Shown here: piece after piece, positions 8,898-20,138 of the stretch
How positions within the stretch are numbered: the first letter of the stretch is position 1
Layout: every line of letters starts with the position of its first letter
From: Streptomyces scopuliridis RB72
GTDB lineage: Bacteria; Actinomycetota; Actinomycetes; Streptomycetales; Streptomycetaceae
Direction of reading: 5' to 3'
Assembly (NCBI RefSeq): GCF_000718095.1
Contig: NZ_JOEI01000004.1
Coordinates: 62,001 to 126,000, forward strand
DNA: 64,000 nucleotides
Translations under genes and position numbers: made by a program
The notes under the pieces: generated by a model
What the model was told of the DNA's origin: nothing
The model's input: only the letters and a program-made list of their open reading frames with translations
Databases searched by the model: none

Positions 8898-9407
8898 ATG
8901 CACTGTCCCTTCTGCAGGCACCCCGACAGCCGTGTCGTCGACAGTCGCACCACCGACGACGGGACGTCGATCCGCCGCCGCCGTCAGTGCCCCGACTGCT
9001 CCCGCCGTTTCACCACGGTGGAGACCGCCTCACTGATGGTGATCAAGCGCAGCGGCGTGACCGAACCCTTCAGCCGTACCAAGGTCATCTCCGGCGTGCG
9101 CAAGGCATGCCAGGGACGGCCGGTCACCGAGGACGCCCTCGCGCAGCTCGGCCAGCGGGTCGAGGAAGCGGTGCGCGCCACCGGGAGCGCCGAGCTGACC
9201 ACCCACGACGTGGGGCTGGCCATACTCGGCCCACTGCAGGAGCTCGACCTCGTCGCGTACCTGCGCTTCGCATCCGTGTACCGGGCGTTCAACTCGCTCG
9301 AAGACTTCGAGGCCGCCATCGCGGAACTGCGCGAGCGGCCCCCCTCAGAGGAAACCGGCGTCGACGGGGCCAGCGAGGTCCCCGTGCCCGCCACCGCCGC
9401 GGACTGA
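8898..9407 (+). CDS. nrdR: Transcriptional repressor NrdR
   Basis: A 169-residue repressor of ribonucleotide reductase genes. The zinc ribbon uses Cys3, Cys6, Cys31 and Cys34 (HCPFC and QCPDC), followed by the Arg-rich RRRR segment that contacts DNA. The ATP-cone domain covers about residues 49-139 and senses the ATP/dATP balance. The last 25 residues are a non-conserved acidic and Ala-rich tail. The ATG start has a strong GAAGGAGGG ribosome binding site. It lies directly upstream of nrdJ, the usual Streptomyces nrdRJ pair, and two NrdR boxes precede it, so the pair is likely autorepressed. Confidence 0.96.
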   Translation: MHCPFCRHPDSRVVDSRTTDDGTSIRRRRQCPDCSRRFTTVETASLMVIKRSGVTEPFSRTKVISGVRKACQGRPVTEDALAQLGQRVEEAVRATGSAELTTHDVGLAILGPLQELDLVAYLRFASVYRAFNSLEDFEAAIAELRERPPSEETGVDGASEVPVPATAAD

Positions 9408-9550
9408 CCGGCCGGCCCGATCCTGGCCGCTCCGCGGTGGCAAAGACTTGTCACGGGTGCCTGTGCGCACCCGCGGCATCAGACACACACGCCGTGCCAC
9501 GGGAAGAACATGGCACTTCAGCGCGTTTTTGTACGTATATGGGAGGCGGC

Positions 9551-12448
<2,898 letters not shown>

Positions 12449-12462
12449 GCCGTAGCGCACTA

Positions 12463-12509
12463 AGCCCCCGAGGGGCGGCGGCCCGAGCGGCCGTCGCCCC
12501 TCGGGGGCT
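12463..12509 (+). terminator. nrdJ terminator
   Basis: A 21-bp inverted repeat starting AGCCCCCGAGGGGC, with one G-U pair and a five-base loop, lies 15 bases after the nrdJ stop codon. Confidence 0.8.
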
Positions 12510-12558
12510 GTGGCTGCTCGGGCTGTAGGCCAGGCGCTTGCAGGTCAGGCGCTGTGGG

Positions 12559-13083
12559 TCAGGCGCCGCCCATCAGGGCGCCGAAGGACTGGAGGTCGGT
12601 GTCGAATCCACGGACCGTCGCGTGGAAGCGCCAGGCCCCCGAGGAGTCACGGGTGAACTCCGCGAACGTCGCGGCCGTGGAGCCCGACACCCCGGCGAAG
12701 TCATGGGCGGCCAGCTCCGTGTAGCCCTCCAGGACGCGGGCCGAGGCATTGGCTATGTCGCCGAACGTCCGCCGCCCGTCGCGCTGCTGGATGGCGACGC
12801 CCACCACCACACGGGTGTAGGAGGGCGCCAGCCGCACCAGCTCCAGCGTCATCTCCTCGTCGGAGCCGAAGCCCTGGCCCGTCCGGCTCTGCCGGTCCAG
12901 TGTGATCGTGCCGTCCGGTGAACGGCTGTCGAAATGGACCAGATAGGCGGGGGCGGCGCTCGGGGCGTCGGAGGTGTACGTCGCGGCGACCAGGTCGAGA
13001 TCGTGCGGGGACGCGCCCAGGGGACTCGGGTCCCATTTGAGCGTGACCTCGATCTTCTCCACCCCTCTGTTGAGGCTGCTCAC
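12559..13083 (-). CDS. TerD-family protein
   Basis: A 174-residue protein of the TerD/TerE superfamily (tellurium resistance and stress proteins, often Ca2+ binding). It shows VTLKWDPSPLGASPHDLDLVA near residue 14, AYLVHFDSRSPDG, and GDDE-like acidic segments in the standard order. Length is close to the usual 190. The GTG start is chosen because GAAGAGGGGG lies just upstream on the same strand; the open frame continues further up without conserved residues. No other ter genes are nearby, and the function in Streptomyces is unclear, perhaps stress response or differentiation. Confidence 0.8.
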   Translation of the reverse strand: MSSLNRGVEKIEVTLKWDPSPLGASPHDLDLVAATYTSDAPSAAPAYLVHFDSRSPDGTITLDRQSRTGQGFGSDEEMTLELVRLAPSYTRVVVGVAIQQRDGRRTFGDIANASARVLEGYTELAAHDFAGVSGSTAATFAEFTRDSSGAWRFHATVRGFDTDLQSFGALMGGA

Positions 13084-13285
13084 CAGTCTTCCCCCTCTTC
13101 GGAACCGGGCCGGATCTCCGAGCCTTGGACACAAGGCTAGTCCCGGGCACTGACAACCCGTGGCGCGAACAGTCCAGTTGACGCCACGTTGGCCGATACT
13201 CGCCTCGTCAGCTGTCCGTACAGCGTCTCTCTCACGTCCACAACGGGCGTGACCGATGCCACGTTCCGCGCCGTACGATGGCGCG

Positions 13286-13891
13286 GTGCTGGTCAAGTGG
13301 ATTCGCTGCACCGTGACCGACCGTCGAGGGTTCGAACGCGGGCAGCGGAAATGGGCGGGGTTGCTCGGTGAGCCGGGGTTCCGGGGGCAGAGCGGAGGAT
13401 GGAGCAGAGCGAGGCCGGGCGTCGCGCATGTCTTCTCGTTCTGGGAGAGCCGCGCGTTCTACGACTCGTTCATGGCGCGCTCACACGACCGGCTCGCCGC
13501 CGCACAGGCGGGGACACATCGCGACATCCAGGTCAAGCTCTTCGACTACCGCTTCGATGTGAAGACCGGTTTCGAGCCGCGCTTCACCGACGCCGATGTG
13601 GTGCGGGTCGCGCACTGCAAGGTGCACGAGGACCGGGTCGAGCATTTCGCGCTGATGCAGGAGAAGGTCTGGAACCCCGCGATGGCGGGGTCGCCCGGGA
13701 TGGTGCGCGGGCTGTTCGGAGAGGCGCCCGGTCATGAGTTCATAGTGCTGTCCATGTGGCAGTCGGCGGCCGAGCACGGAAAGTACCGGGTCGAACGGGT
13801 GGAGCGGCTGACGCTGCGCGCGCAGACGGCCGCGGATGTGGCGGCGCTGGCGGGAGACGTCGTCGACCTCGAATCGACCTGGACGGTGTGA
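13286..13891 (+). CDS. YdbC-family (DUF4937) protein
   Basis: A protein of about 201 residues resembling the YdbC/DUF4937 family of ferredoxin-fold (ABM-like) proteins. Two related halves can be seen: one with VLVKWIRCTVTDR and HVFSFWESRAFYDSFM, the second with DVVRVAHCKVHEDRVEHF and HEFIVLSMWQSAAEHGKY. Both resemble monooxygenase-type ABM domains. The GTG start is preferred over an ATG ten codons earlier because a TACGAT -10 box lies only seven bases before it, which fits a leaderless transcript. No function is established. Confidence 0.65.
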   Translation: MLVKWIRCTVTDRRGFERGQRKWAGLLGEPGFRGQSGGWSRARPGVAHVFSFWESRAFYDSFMARSHDRLAAAQAGTHRDIQVKLFDYRFDVKTGFEPRFTDADVVRVAHCKVHEDRVEHFALMQEKVWNPAMAGSPGMVRGLFGEAPGHEFIVLSMWQSAAEHGKYRVERVERLTLRAQTAADVAALAGDVVDLESTWTV

Positions 13892-13985
13892 CCCGGCCGC
13901 GTATCCGGGAGCCCGCTACGCCGGATGGTCTCCGCCGGCACCGGGCGGTCGCACGGCCCGATCCGGACCGTTCTAGGGTCGTGGC

Positions 13986-14645
13986 ATGGCACGACCACGG
14001 CGCATCGTTCTCGTCCGGCACGGCGAGTCGGTAGGCAACGCCGACGACACGGTGTACGAACGCGAGCCCGACCATGCCCTGAGGCTCACCGAGAAGGGCC
14101 GGCGGCAGGCCCTGGAGACCGGCGTACGGCTGCGTGAGCTGTTCGGCCGGGAGCCCGTCAGCGTCTTCGTCTCCCCTTATCGCCGCACCCACGAGACGTT
14201 CGAGGCGTTCGGCCTCGACCCGGACCTGGTGCGGATACGGGAGGAGCCCCGGCTGCGCGAGCAGGACTGGGGGAACTGGCAGGACCGGCAGGACGTACGG
14301 CTGCAGAAGTCCTACCGGGACGCGTACGGGCACTTCTTCTACCGCTTCGCGCAGGGCGAGTCGGGCGCCGATGTCTATGATCGCGTCGGCGCGTTCCTGG
14401 AGTCTCTCCACCGGAGCTTCGAGACGCCCGACTCGCCGGAGAACGTGCTGCTGGTGACCCATGGACTGACCATGCGGCTGTTCTGTATGCGGTGGTTCCA
14501 CTGGTCGGTGGCGGAATTCGAATCCCTGTCCAACCCGGGCAACGGTGAGACGAGGACCCTGCTGCTCGGCGCGGACGGCAGATACACCCTGGACCGGCCG
14601 TTCGAGCGCTGGCGCACGCCCGAGCCCTATGGGCGTACTGGATAG
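13986..14645 (+). CDS. Histidine phosphatase family protein (phosphoglycerate mutase-like)
   Basis: A 219-residue branch-1 histidine phosphatase. The phosphohistidine motif RHGES is at residues 11-15, and the second catalytic His is in LLVTHGLTMR near residue 158. REQDWGNWQD is typical of the actinobacterial subgroup. A TAGGGT -10 box ends seven bases before the ATG, so it is probably leaderless. The substrate cannot be told from sequence; broad-specificity phosphatase is the safest call. It is followed 12 bp later by the ADP-ribosylglycohydrolase gene. Confidence 0.85.
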   Translation: MARPRRIVLVRHGESVGNADDTVYEREPDHALRLTEKGRRQALETGVRLRELFGREPVSVFVSPYRRTHETFEAFGLDPDLVRIREEPRLREQDWGNWQDRQDVRLQKSYRDAYGHFFYRFAQGESGADVYDRVGAFLESLHRSFETPDSPENVLLVTHGLTMRLFCMRWFHWSVAEFESLSNPGNGETRTLLLGADGRYTLDRPFERWRTPEPYGRTG

Positions 14646-14657
14646 AATGACCGTGCG

Positions 14658-15614
14658 ATGACCGCTGATCCCACTGATTCGACACCCGCTGATTGCACAC
14701 CCGCTGAATCCTCAGCCGACCGGCCAACCGATCCGCGCTGCGACCGTGCCCTGGCGAGCCTGCGCGGGCTGGCCGTGGGGGACGCTCTGGGTTCCCAGTT
14801 CTTCGTCCCTTCGAACTATCCGATGCTGAAACGGCGCGAGCTGCCGCCGGGACTCTGGCAGTGGACCGACGACACCGAGATGGCCGCGTCGGTACTGGCC
14901 GTACTGGCCGCGCATCACCGTATCGACCAGGACGCGCTGGCCCTGTCCTTCGCCGCGCACCATGACTTCGACCGCGGCTACGGGCCCGCCGTGAACCGGA
15001 TGCTCCGGTTGATCCGCGAGGGCGGCGACTGGCGTGAACTGGCCGCCGCGCTGTTCAACGGGCAGGGCTCGTGGGGCAATGGGGCCGCCATGCGGATCGC
15101 GCCGCTCGGCGCCTGGTACGCGGGCGATCCGGAGCAGGCCACGCATCAGGCCGAGATCTCCGCGTACACCACACACCAGCACCGCGAGGCCGTGGTGGGC
15201 GCGATGGCGGTGGCGGCGGCAGCGGCTCTCGCCGCGGATCCCGCGGGGCCGCCGGCGCCGGAGGCGCTGCTCGACGGCGTGGTGGCGCTCGTGCCGCGCA
15301 GCGCGGTCGGGGCGGGGCTGCGCCGGGCGCGGGACATGCTGGACTACGACGACGCGGGCACGGTGGCCGCGGTGCTCGGCTGCGGGCGGCGTACCAGCGC
15401 GCATGACACGGTGCCGTTCGCCCTCTGGTCGGCGGCGCGGGCTCTCGGCGATTTCGAGCGGGGGTTCTGGACCACGGCCCAGGTGGGAGGCGATGTCGAC
15501 ACGACGTGCGCCATCGCGGGAGGCGTGATCTCCGCGGCAAGGACCGGCGCGCCGCCGGCGCACTGGCTGCAGCGGACGGAAGAACTCCCGGGCTGGCTCT
15601 CGTCCTCGCTGTAG
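14658..15614 (+). CDS. ADP-ribosylglycohydrolase family protein
   Basis: A 318-residue member of the ARH/DraG fold, which removes ADP-ribose from modified substrates using two Mg2+ ions. Metal-binding motifs are present: WTDDTEM near residue 72 and GGDVDTTCAIAGG near 275. The first motif of the family, GLAVGDALGSQF, is at about 36-47. The first 25 residues are Thr/Pro/Ser rich and variable. A TAGAAT box overlaps the end of the previous gene, ten bases before the ATG, so the gene may have its own promoter. The substrate is unknown. Confidence 0.82.
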   Translation: MTADPTDSTPADCTPAESSADRPTDPRCDRALASLRGLAVGDALGSQFFVPSNYPMLKRRELPPGLWQWTDDTEMAASVLAVLAAHHRIDQDALALSFAAHHDFDRGYGPAVNRMLRLIREGGDWRELAAALFNGQGSWGNGAAMRIAPLGAWYAGDPEQATHQAEISAYTTHQHREAVVGAMAVAAAAALAADPAGPPAPEALLDGVVALVPRSAVGAGLRRARDMLDYDDAGTVAAVLGCGRRTSAHDTVPFALWSAARALGDFERGFWTTAQVGGDVDTTCAIAGGVISAARTGAPPAHWLQRTEELPGWLSSSL

Positions 15615-15784
15615 TTGTCACGGTCCTGCCACACCTGCCCCCGGGAACGGGGAAGGGTGGCGGCACGCGGTTACTCTGTCGGCCACGCCGCCCCCGGTGA
15701 TCTTCGAGGGGCGTGCGCCGACGAGACGCCGGGCCGTACGCGCCACTCCGCTGCCGCGAAGGGACCCGGCCGGGAGGGGGTCCC

Positions 15785-17455
15785 GTGACAGAACCGGGCA
15801 GAAGACCGGAATCCGGCGAGGAGCAGGGGCAGGAGCCGGCCGACGGACAAGGGCCGGGCGGTGAGCAGAGGCCGGGGGACGCCGCCCGTCGGTCCTCCGC
15901 CGCACCCGTACTCACCAAGCAGCGTCAGGGCGCGCCGCCCGCGCCCGACTGGCATCAGTGGCAGCCGCAGCGCAGCGAGCCGCCCCTCTGGCTCACCGAG
16001 ATCCAGCCGGGCACGCCTGCCCCGATCCGTACCGCCACGCTCTGGTCGGTCCTGGCGACAGCCCTGCTCAGCGCTCTGCTGCTGGGTGACGGACTCGGCC
16101 TGAATCTGCTGATCGTGGCGGTGCCGGCGGCGCTCGCCGCCCACTTCGCGGCCCAGGCCGCCGGGCGCCGGCCGCGCCCATGGACGCTGGTCTGGGCTCT
16201 CGGCGGCATCGCTCTGCTCGCCGTCCCTGCCCTGCGGGACGCCGGGCTGCCGACCTTCCTCGCGGTCGTCTCCGCGCTGGCGCTCGGCTCGCTCGCCCTG
16301 CATGGCTGCCGTACCTGGCCGGGCGTGGTGTTCGGCCCGCTGGGTCTGCTCGGTTCCCTCGGACCCGGCGCGGTCTGGGGGTGGCACGGCCTGCGGGCAC
16401 GCGCCGGAGGATCGCGCGGTCGCGTGATGCCGGTCGTCCGTGCCGTCGCGGTCGCGGCCGTACTGCTGATCGTGTTCGGCACCCTCTTCGCGAACGCGGA
16501 CGCGGCGTTCGCCGATCTGCTCGGCCAGTTGAGCCCCGACGTCTCGGTCGGAGACGGGCCGTGGCAGTTCCTGCTGTTCGCGGTCGGACTCACCGGCGCG
16601 CTCGCCGCCGCCCACACCGCCGCCGCGCCGCTGCGCTGGGACCGGATCACCGTAAGCCCCGGACGGGCCCGCGGCCGGATCGAGTGGGCGCTTCCCCTTA
16701 TCGTCCTCAATCTTCTCTTCGCGGCCTTCATCGCCATCCAGCTCGCCGTGCTCTTCGGCGGATACGACAAGGTCCTGCGGGAGACCGGGCTGACCTACGC
16801 GGAGTACGCGCGCCAGGGCTTCTGGCAGCTGCTCTGGGCCACCCTGCTCGTCCTTCTCGTGATCGGACTGGCCCGGCGATGGGCTCCGCGCGACGGAGCC
16901 CATGACGCCACCCTGGTCCGGGCCGTGCTCGGCGTCCTCTGCGCGCTGACCCTGGTCGTGGTCGCCGCGGCGCTGCGCCGGATGGATCTGTATGTCGACG
17001 CCTACGGGCTGACCCGGCTGCGCGTCTCGGTGGCGGCAATGGAGCTGTGGCTCGGTGTGGTGATCGTACTGATCCTGGTGGCCGGGGCCGTCGGCGGACG
17101 GTGGCTGCCGCGCGCCGTCGCCGCGAGCGCCGGGGCCGCCGTACTGGCCTTCGGCCTGATCTCGCCGGACGCGCTGGTCGCGGAGCGGAACGTGCAGCGG
17201 TACGAGCGCTCGCACAAGATCGACATCGAGTACTTCCAGGACCTCTCGGCCGATGCCGCGCCGGCGCTCGACCGGCTGCCCGAGCCGCTGCGTTCGTGCG
17301 CCCTGGCCGGCATCGACCGGAATCTGGGGGACGCGTCCGAGCCCTGGTACGCGACGAGCTGGTCGGAGAGCAGGGCCCGCGAGATCGTGGCGAAGCGGGA
17401 GATCGACGCGACCTCCGCCTGCTACGGGCTGGGGCGCGAACTCGACAGGCCATGA
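15785..17455 (+). CDS. DUF4173 (DUF4153-like) multi-pass membrane protein
   Basis: A 556-residue membrane protein with a disordered cytoplasmic N-terminus of about 75 residues (Glu/Gly/Gln rich), then roughly ten to twelve hydrophobic segments between residues 80 and 475, and a soluble C-terminal tail of about 80 residues. The order of segments, with VVRAVAVAAVLLIVFGTLFANADAAF-type sequence in the middle and YDKVLRETGLTYAEYARQGF, matches the DUF4173 family. The GTG start is supported by GGGAGGGGG just upstream. Function unknown. Confidence 0.7.
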   Translation: MTEPGRRPESGEEQGQEPADGQGPGGEQRPGDAARRSSAAPVLTKQRQGAPPAPDWHQWQPQRSEPPLWLTEIQPGTPAPIRTATLWSVLATALLSALLLGDGLGLNLLIVAVPAALAAHFAAQAAGRRPRPWTLVWALGGIALLAVPALRDAGLPTFLAVVSALALGSLALHGCRTWPGVVFGPLGLLGSLGPGAVWGWHGLRARAGGSRGRVMPVVRAVAVAAVLLIVFGTLFANADAAFADLLGQLSPDVSVGDGPWQFLLFAVGLTGALAAAHTAAAPLRWDRITVSPGRARGRIEWALPLIVLNLLFAAFIAIQLAVLFGGYDKVLRETGLTYAEYARQGFWQLLWATLLVLLVIGLARRWAPRDGAHDATLVRAVLGVLCALTLVVVAAALRRMDLYVDAYGLTRLRVSVAAMELWLGVVIVLILVAGAVGGRWLPRAVAASAGAAVLAFGLISPDALVAERNVQRYERSHKIDIEYFQDLSADAAPALDRLPEPLRSCALAGIDRNLGDASEPWYATSWSESRAREIVAKREIDATSACYGLGRELDRP

Positions 17456-17465
17456 GCGTCGCCTG

Positions 17466-17504
17466 GCGGGTACGGGGACGCCCCTTCAGGCTCCCCGTAC
17501 CCGC
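17466..17504. terminator. Terminator after the DUF4173 gene
   Basis: A perfect 12-bp inverted repeat (GCGGGTACGGGG and CCCCGTACCCGC) with a 15-base loop, 11 bases after the stop codon. Confidence 0.65.
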
Positions 17505-17722
17505 TGTCGGCGACACGACGGTCCCTCATGTGTGTGACACGTCCGCCGCGCGATTCCACGGGCTGATTCTCGGCAGTGTCACCGAGCCGTCCGCCCGACT
17601 CGTCGGAGAGGCCGTGAACCGGGGGCCCGCGCGACGAGATCCGTCCCGATGCCACCGGCGGGCACCACGGCCGGTACCCGGTCTGTCGCGTGGCGTTCGG
17701 GCGGCGTAACCTGGCTGGTGCC

Positions 17723-18433
17723 ATGCCGTACGAACCACCCACGCACACCGTCGAGCGCTCGCTGCGCGCCACCACCGAGGCCAGGATCATCGCGGGCGTC
17801 GATGAGGTCGGGCGCGGAGCGTGGGCCGGTCCGGTCACGGTATGCGCGGCCGTCACGGGGTTGCGCAGACCTCCGGCCGGCCTCACCGACTCCAAGCTGA
17901 TCAGCCCCAAGCGCCGTACGGAGCTGGCCGATGAGCTGGAGAAGTGGGTCACCTCGCACGCGCTGGGACATGCCTCTCCGGAGGAGATCGACGCCCTGGG
18001 GATGACCGCGGCGCTCAGGCTCGCCGCCGTACGCGCCCTGGAGGCGCTGCCGGTACGGCCCGACGCGGTGATCCTCGACGGCAAGCACGACTATCTCGGA
18101 GGACCCTGGCTGGTGCGTACAGTCATCAAGGGCGACCAGTCCTGCGTCTCGGTGGCTGCCGCTTCGGTACTCGCCAAGGTGCGCAGGGACGCCATGATGG
18201 CCGAACTCGGCGCGGGGGCCGAGGAGTACGTCCCCTACGCGTTCGGCGCCAACGCGGGCTACCCCTCACCGGTGCACAGAGCCGCACTGGAGGAGTGGGG
18301 GCCCACACCGCAGCACCGGCTCTCGTGGGCCTATCTCGACGCGCTGCCCCGGTGGCGGCACCTCAAGAAGGTCCGGGTCTCCGTGGAGGCCGCCGCTATG
18401 GAAAGCGGGGGCCAACTCGGCTTCGACTTCTGA
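17723..18433 (+). CDS. rnhB: Ribonuclease HII
   Basis: A 236-residue ribonuclease that nicks RNA, including single ribonucleotides, in RNA-DNA hybrids. The catalytic acids are in [13 protein letters not shown] near residue 24, and further conserved segments are [11 protein letters not shown] near 60, [12 protein letters not shown] near 115 and [21 protein letters not shown] near 135. The ATG is chosen because the conserved N-terminus [14 protein letters not shown] begins there and a TAACCT -10-like box lies 12 bases upstream; an ATG 11 codons earlier is less likely. Confidence 0.93.
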   Translation: MPYEPPTHTVERSLRATTEARIIAGVDEVGRGAWAGPVTVCAAVTGLRRPPAGLTDSKLISPKRRTELADELEKWVTSHALGHASPEEIDALGMTAALRLAAVRALEALPVRPDAVILDGKHDYLGGPWLVRTVIKGDQSCVSVAAASVLAKVRRDAMMAELGAGAEEYVPYAFGANAGYPSPVHRAALEEWGPTPQHRLSWAYLDALPRWRHLKKVRVSVEAAAMESGGQLGFDF

Positions 18434-18570
18434 ACTGCCGATTTCTGGAAGGTCCGATTTCCGGAACTTCCGGTGAACCTTGAATCTGTGTGGCTCGCGC
18501 CCGCAGACATGGGTACGAATATCCCCACCTGCCGATGCTTTTCGCACCGGTGTTTGATAGACATCCAGTC

Positions 18571-19209
18571 ATGCCTCTCATCCCTCAGGAGCCTCAGATT
18601 CACGAGAGAGCCCAGGGTGCCAGCGCCACTCCGGCCACCGGCCGTACGGCGCCCAACCCTCGTCCTGTACCCGGTCCGCGTCCCGTCCCCGGGCCGCGCT
18701 CCGCGACGACACCGCGGCCCGGACGTCCGGGCCCCGGTCCCGCGAGGCCCGCGCCGCCGGCGCAGCGCTCGCACAACTCCGCCGGGCAGCCCCAGGCTTC
18801 CGGCGCCACCACTCCCGCCGTCCCCCAGATCCAGCTGATTCCGGCTCCGGCCGGTGGTGCGCTCGACGCCGCCGAGGAGGCGGTCGATCTGCTGCTCGAC
18901 TCGGGGCGGGCGCCGGGCGACATCCTGGTGCTCACCACCGGGGAACAGCACCCGTGGGCCACCCACGAGCTGTCCTTCGGCGAAGCCGCCTACTGGGCTC
19001 AGCACGACGCCCGCGAGGACGTGTTCTTCGCGGACGGCGGCGCGGTCGCCCGTGCGCAGTCGCGGCCCGTCGTGGTCGTCGCCGTCAACGGAGGCGGTGA
19101 CGACGCCGTCGCTCAGGTGCTCCCCCTGGCCAAGGAGCGGGCCGCCGCGCTGCTCGTCGTGTGCGGTGACTCGGAGCGGATCAACACCGTGCTGGGCGCG
19201 GGCGTCTGA
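18571..19209 (+). CDS. Conserved actinobacterial protein of unknown function, Pro-rich N-terminus
   Basis: A 212-residue protein I do not recognise as a named family. Residues 1-95 are low complexity and rich in Pro, Gly, Ala and Arg, probably disordered. Residues 96-212 form a compact alpha/beta domain (EAVDLLLDSGRAPGDILVLT and RPVVVVAVNGGGDDAVAQV) that looks like the RecA-like C-terminal lobe of UvrD/Rep helicases, where a similar segment precedes motif IV. No Walker A or other ATPase motif is present. The start ATG follows a GATAGACAT -10-like stretch. The link to helicases is inference from pattern only. Confidence 0.6.
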   Translation: MPLIPQEPQIHERAQGASATPATGRTAPNPRPVPGPRPVPGPRSATTPRPGRPGPGPARPAPPAQRSHNSAGQPQASGATTPAVPQIQLIPAPAGGALDAAEEAVDLLLDSGRAPGDILVLTTGEQHPWATHELSFGEAAYWAQHDAREDVFFADGGAVARAQSRPVVVVAVNGGGDDAVAQVLPLAKERAAALLVVCGDSERINTVLGAGV

Positions 19210-19237
19210 GCCGTACGGCGTCGGTCCGGCCGTGACC

Positions 19238-19318
19238 CGGCTGCCCGTTCAGGGGGCGGCCGGGCCGCTGTGACGGCCCTGGCGAGCGGCGGCCGCCCGG
19301 CTGCTCAACGGGCAGCCG
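19238..19318. terminator. Possible bidirectional terminator
   Basis: CGGCTGCCCGTT pairs perfectly with AACGGGCAGCCG across a 57-base internal region that itself contains GGGGGCGGCC and GGCCGCC. It lies between convergent genes, and its right arm overlaps the last codons of the minus-strand gene. Confidence 0.5.
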
Positions 19319-19922
19319 TGCGGCGCAGTACCTCCACCGCTCCGCCGCCGCTGCGCACCGGCGACGGCTCGGGGTCGGCCAGAGCGGCGGGCGGGGTCTC
19401 GGAGTTGGGCCGTCGGCCACCGCGGCCCTCGCCCAGCACCTGCCAGCCGCCTCGGGTCAGCGTGATGTACGCGCCACAGCGCAGTCCATGGAGGGTGCAG
19501 GCGTCCCGCAGCCCCCACATCCAGGCTCCGTCCTCCTCCGTCCAACGCTCGTCGCCCTCACGGCAGTAGAGCAGCACGGCGGTGCGTACGGGTGTACGGC
19601 GACGCAAATCGTGCGGGATGACGCGGCGCAGATGCGCCAGCAGTGCGTTGCGGAACTCCCATCCGTCGACCGGCGCGGCACGCGGTGCGAACGAGGCGCT
19701 GGCGGCGAGCCGTTCCTCATGGTCGAGTACGGCCACGACGGCGGTCGACGGGGTCGGCCGGTGCCGGCTGTGCAGACCGCTGACCACCTCACGGGGGTTG
19801 CGCAGCAGTGGAATGCCCGCCTCCGCCCATTCGGCGGGTTCGAGCATTCTGGCGAGGCGGCTGACGGAATCGGCGGGTGTACTGACCGAAGTGGCTGCGG
19901 ACGGAGCGAATCCGAAGGTCAC
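19305..19922 (-). CDS. Conserved hypothetical protein next to recQ
   Basis: A 205-residue protein that I cannot assign to a named family. The body (residues 20-165) contains MLEPAEWAEAGIPLLRNPREVV, STAVVAVLDHEERLAASASF, VDGWEFRNALLAHLRRVIP, RTAVLLYCREGDERWTEEDG and CGAYITLTRGGW. This alternates beta strands and helices and could be a small enzyme-like fold. The last 45 residues are Pro/Arg rich. The GTG start is supported by GGGAGG five bases upstream; the open frame continues but loses plausible sequence. It lies 216 bp downstream of recQ on the same strand and may be cotranscribed with it. Confidence 0.65.
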   Translation of the reverse strand: MTFGFAPSAATSVSTPADSVSRLARMLEPAEWAEAGIPLLRNPREVVSGLHSRHRPTPSTAVVAVLDHEERLAASASFAPRAAPVDGWEFRNALLAHLRRVIPHDLRRRTPVRTAVLLYCREGDERWTEEDGAWMWGLRDACTLHGLRCGAYITLTRGGWQVLGEGRGGRRPNSETPPAALADPEPSPVRSGGGAVEVLRRTAAR

Positions 19923-20138
19923 GTTCCTCCCTTCGCATACGCGCCCACAGTGCGGGCTGGGTCGGATGGGGGCGCACCGCGGCACGGCCTCGACGGACCC
20001 CGAGGGGCCGTGCGGGGGCGGTTCCAATTCTCGCTGGCGTATCGGCGTGCGGCAACGAGCAATTGGCACCGTCGTCCGCAATGCGCGGATATGGCAGTCA
20101 TATCCCTGCCTGAACTCGTCCACTGGTGCTGTTCCATG

